The notes under the pieces were generated by a model, which was given only the letters and a program-made list of their open reading frames with translations, was not told the DNA's origin and did not search any database. DNA of 18,303 bases, from assembly GCA_947253155.1 (NCBI GenBank), contig CAMXYK010000020.1, forward strand, positions 1-18,303, read 5' to 3'. Below, piece by piece: positions 15,698 to 18,303 of the stretch. The stretch is from an uncultured Bifidobacteriaceae bacterium. GTDB lineage: Bacteria > Actinomycetota > Actinomycetes > Actinomycetales > Bifidobacteriaceae. Position numbers and translations under genes: made by a program. How positions within the stretch are numbered: position 1 is the first letter of the stretch; each line of letters starts with the position of its first letter.

Positions 15698-15711
15698 ATT
15701 GCGATCGCAAT
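15698..15711. promoter_or_regulatory. 14-bp perfect palindrome upstream of hom
   Basis: ATTGCGATCGCAAT is perfectly self-complementary and lies 41 bp before the homoserine dehydrogenase start. AAAATATAAATAAAT follows, which could supply a -10 element. It may be an operator for the threonine genes. Part of it (GATTGCG) may come from the adjoining 8-bp repeat, so chance formation by repeat expansion is possible. Confidence 0.4.
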
Positions 15712-15752
15712 AAAATATAAATAAATCCAAGACTTATAGGGAGGCGAAGACT

Positions 15753-17123
15753 ATGCCAAGCGAACAATCAACTAACAAAACTATTCGCGTAGGACTACTG
15801 GGCGCTGGAACTGTTGGATCGCAAACAGCGCGATTAATAGTTGAGCAGCGAGACGAGCTTGCTGCAAGAACCGGTGCTGTGATTGAGCTTGCTGGCGTTG
15901 CATGTTTGCGTCCGGAAGAAGTTGACGCGCCTTGGATTGACCGCGATTTGCTAACTACGGATACGGCCGCGTTGTGCGAGCGCGAGGATGTGGACGTTGT
16001 AGTCGAGCTTATTGGCGGACTTGAGCCGGCACATACTTTCGTAAAAAGCGCGCTGAACCACGGAAAATCTGTTGTAACTGCAAACAAAGCGCTGCTTGCA
16101 AAATTTGGTCCGGAATTGTACGAATGCGCGCAAAATAACGGAGTCGACTTGTATTTTGAGGCGGCAGTGGCAGGTGCGATTCCTATTGTTCGTCCGCTTC
16201 GAGAATCGCTTATTGGCGACGAAATTACGCAAATTTTCGGAATCGTAAACGGCACTACCAACTATATTCTTGACGAAATGACAGTGCGCGGACTTGATTT
16301 TGACTCGGCTTTGCGCGCGGCTCAAGAAAAGGGCTACGCTGAAGCGGATCCAACCGGAGATGTGGAAGGATTCGACGCAGCGAATAAGGCTGCTATTTTG
16401 GCAACTTTAGCTTTCCAAATGCCAGTAAGTATTGACGACGTTTCTGTTGAGGGAATTAGCGCGATTGCTGCTGAAGATATTGCGGCGGCGAGTGCGGAAA
16501 AGCGCGTGATTAAGCTGCTTGCGGCGGTTGAGAAGCATGGTGACGGCGGCGACGGCGACGGCGTAAGCGTTAGCGTGTATCCGGCGCTTGTTGGTGCGGA
16601 GCATCCTTTGGCTTCTGTGCATGGCAGTTTTAATGCGGTGTTTGTGAAGGCGAAGGCTGCCGACGATTTGATGTTTTATGGTCGCGGTGCCGGTGGTGCT
16701 CCGACTGCCAGCGCTGTTGTGGGAGATGTTGTTTGCGCTGCGCGAAATATTGTGCGCGGATGCGCCGGTTTTGCTGTGCCAATGTACAACAAGTATGTGC
16801 CGGCTGCGAGCGAGCAGACTTGCGCAGATTTTGTAGTGCGTTGCAATATGGAAGACACTTCTTTGGCTTTGCGCGGCGAAGTGATGGACGTTTTTGAGCG
16901 TCACGGCGTTGCGGCTGAGCGTTTGGCTTCGGCGTGTGAAGCGGAATATGCGAAAAATGCGAATGCTGAAGGTGACTGCCCGGCTTGCGGTCTTGGCGGG
17001 CCTGGAAGTATGCGCGTGCTTTTGCGCGAATGTGCAGAATCTGAAGTTAAATCTATTTGCGAAGATTTGCAATCGCTGGATGTTGTGCTAGGTAAGCCGC
17101 TTGCTTTGCGCGTAATTAAGTAG
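15753..17123 (+). CDS. hom: Homoserine dehydrogenase
   Basis: Reduces aspartate-semialdehyde to homoserine, the branch point to threonine and methionine, in the cytoplasm. The 456-residue protein begins with a Rossmann fold (GLLGAGTVGS, glycines 17, 19 and 22) and VVTANKALLAKFG. The catalytic domain shows FEAAVAGAIPIVRPLRESL, GIVNGTTNYIL and EADPTGDVEGFDAANKAAILA. The C-terminal roughly 100 residues fit an ACT-like regulatory domain, implying threonine feedback, but match it only loosely and contain CPACGLGGPG. A Gly/Asp stretch (DGGDGDG) near residue 265 is an unusual low-complexity insert. GGGAGG gives a strong ribosome binding site. The homoserine kinase gene follows after 114 bp in the same direction. 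Confidence 0.95.
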   Translation: MPSEQSTNKTIRVGLLGAGTVGSQTARLIVEQRDELAARTGAVIELAGVACLRPEEVDAPWIDRDLLTTDTAALCEREDVDVVVELIGGLEPAHTFVKSALNHGKSVVTANKALLAKFGPELYECAQNNGVDLYFEAAVAGAIPIVRPLRESLIGDEITQIFGIVNGTTNYILDEMTVRGLDFDSALRAAQEKGYAEADPTGDVEGFDAANKAAILATLAFQMPVSIDDVSVEGISAIAAEDIAAASAEKRVIKLLAAVEKHGDGGDGDGVSVSVYPALVGAEHPLASVHGSFNAVFVKAKAADDLMFYGRGAGGAPTASAVVGDVVCAARNIVRGCAGFAVPMYNKYVPAASEQTCADFVVRCNMEDTSLALRGEVMDVFERHGVAAERLASACEAEYAKNANAEGDCPACGLGGPGSMRVLLRECAESEVKSICEDLQSLDVVLGKPLALRVIK

Positions 17124-17228
17124 CGTGGAAGTAGCGCGGAAGTAGCAAATAATCAAGTAGCAAATAAGCAGCAATCAAATAAGTAAGTAATCAAGTAGCG
17201 CTTAATCAAATATCAATTAATTAAGTAG
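17118..17228. repeat. AAGTAG repeats filling the hom-thrB spacer
   Basis: AAGTAG occurs at 17118 (containing the hom stop codon), 17129, 17140, 17155, 17193 and 17223. The first three steps are exactly 11 bp. AATCAA and CAAATAA words are interspersed. The last copy lies just before thrB and may act as its ribosome binding site (AAGTAGGTAG). No attenuator or terminator hairpin was found. Confidence 0.8.
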
Positions 17229-17237
17229 GTAGATTGT

Positions 17238-18299
17238 ATGAAGCCAGTATGCAACAAAGTATCAGTTAAAGTGCCGGCAACCAGCGCAAATTTGGGATCT
17301 GGTTTCGACACTGCCGGAATCGCGCTTGAATACTTTGATTATTTGACTTTTACTTTAGACGATGAAATTTTTGCGTCTGAAACTGATGCGGAAAAGTCGC
17401 CGAATGTGCGAGTGATTATTCACGGCGAAGGCGAGGACACGCTTCCAAAAGACGAAACGCACTTAGTCGTATCAACTTTCCGCAAGGCATGCAAAATTTT
17501 TGGCCTACCAAACTTGCGGTTCACTTTAGAGGCGCGTAACCAAATTCCGCAAGCGCGCGGAATGGGATCTTCCGCAGAGGCGATTGTGGCTGCGGTGGCG
17601 GCTGCTTGGACTTTTGCGCACGAAGGCGAGCTTAATCGCGAAGCAATTTTTGAGATTGCGGCCGCGATTGAAGGGCATCCGGATAACGTGGCTCCTGCGG
17701 TTTTTGGCGGATTGACAATGAGCTGGAAGCTTGATGCAGGCGAGGGCAAAGGTTCCGTGCGCGTGGCTGGAGAAGATGCGTCGGGGTGTGCGGAAGCTCC
17801 GCTTTCTACAGGTTTTCACACTGTGCGATACAGAGTTGCGAAAGATATTTCCGTGTCGGTATTCGTTCCTAATTTCGAGCTTTCTACAGAGCTTGCAAGG
17901 CGCGCGCTTCCTGCAAAAGTGCCTTACGGGGATGCCATATTTAATGTTTCGCGCGCTGCGATGCTTCCGGTTGCGTTTGGGATGTTCGGAGCGGATGCTG
18001 TGAAATCAAATCTTTCTCGAAATGCGCTACTTTTTGCAGCAACTCAAGACGCACTTCATCAAACGTATCGCGCAAGTCTTATGCAGGATTCGTGGGATTT
18101 GGTGGAAGTGTTGCGCGATGCTGGTTTTGCGGCTGCAATTTCGGGAGCTGGCTCTTGCGTTGCTGTATTCCATGCCGGAAATAGCGCAATCGCGGACGCG
18201 CAAATCGACAAAATTGCTGAGCCGTGGCTTTCGCGCGACGGATGGCGCGTTTTGCACGTGCCTGTTAACTCTACGGGCGTAATCGCAGCCGGCGAATGA
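17238..18299 (+). CDS. thrB: Homoserine kinase
   Basis: Phosphorylates homoserine with ATP to O-phosphohomoserine, the substrate of threonine synthase. The 353-residue protein is complete within the window, its stop ending four bases before the edge. GHMP-kinase features are clear: PATSANLGSGFDTAGIAL at the N terminus, the phosphate loop RGMGSSAEAIVAA (glycines at 108 and 110) and GHPDNVAPAVFGG. A C-terminal motif AAISGAGSCVAVF is also present. It is longer than the roughly 300-310 residues of many homologues, partly through an insert around residues 170-190 (DAGEGKGSVRVAGEDASGCAEA). AGTAGGTAG provides the ribosome binding site. Its place directly after hom supports a threonine operon; no threonine synthase gene lies in the window. 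Confidence 0.95.
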   Translation: MKPVCNKVSVKVPATSANLGSGFDTAGIALEYFDYLTFTLDDEIFASETDAEKSPNVRVIIHGEGEDTLPKDETHLVVSTFRKACKIFGLPNLRFTLEARNQIPQARGMGSSAEAIVAAVAAAWTFAHEGELNREAIFEIAAAIEGHPDNVAPAVFGGLTMSWKLDAGEGKGSVRVAGEDASGCAEAPLSTGFHTVRYRVAKDISVSVFVPNFELSTELARRALPAKVPYGDAIFNVSRAAMLPVAFGMFGADAVKSNLSRNALLFAATQDALHQTYRASLMQDSWDLVEVLRDAGFAAAISGAGSCVAVFHAGNSAIADAQIDKIAEPWLSRDGWRVLHVPVNSTGVIAAGE

Positions 18300-18303
18300 T
18301 TGT

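Overview
The window looks like a chromosomal segment from Bifidobacteriaceae, most probably Gardnerella. The grounds are a moderate-to-low GC actinobacterial gene set, a surface-protein/ABC transporter locus of a type known from Actinobacteria, and bifidobacterial-looking PlsC, Ddl, Hom and ThrB proteins. The genus call rests on recognition of the proteins and is not proven. Every supported gene is on the + strand, and no RNA genes, insertion sequences or CRISPR arrays were seen.

Layout. Positions 1-610 carry no gene. They hold a 53-bp tandem repeat array, diverged hairpin relatives of it, and two further small palindromic duplications. A nicotinamidase gene (pncA, 611-1165) follows and ends in a clear intrinsic terminator. 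Positions 1240-1425 hold a promoter whose -35/-10 spacer is occupied by a near-consensus Fur-family palindrome. It opens the centrepiece, a roughly 9.7-kb metal-uptake-type locus (1426-11123). This encodes three surface proteins ending in a membrane anchor, a lipoprotein substrate-binding protein, an ATPase and a permease. All three surface proteins carry the same histidine-containing domain (GHxD near its start, HxHxxW-F-PG-Y near its end). The lipoprotein carries it too, spliced between its two lobes with the domain halves in swapped order.

Positions 11178-18303 are mostly housekeeping: PlsC-type acyltransferase and glycerol-3-phosphate dehydrogenase (phospholipid synthesis), D-Ala-D-Ala ligase (cell wall), a CPBP-family membrane protease, then homoserine dehydrogenase and homoserine kinase (threonine branch).

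How the parts fit. The Fur-type operator, the His-His-His-Asp ligand set of the binding protein and the ABC-3 permease point to uptake of a divalent metal, zinc being the best guess. The wall proteins may capture metal and pass it through the shared domain to the lipoprotein. This locus type has been catalogued in protein family databases (the 'anchored repeat-type ABC transporter' group), but I know of no settled mechanism. A second theme is that many intergenic spacers are built from short direct repeats, often with an 11-bp period, that begin at or just after the upstream stop codon.
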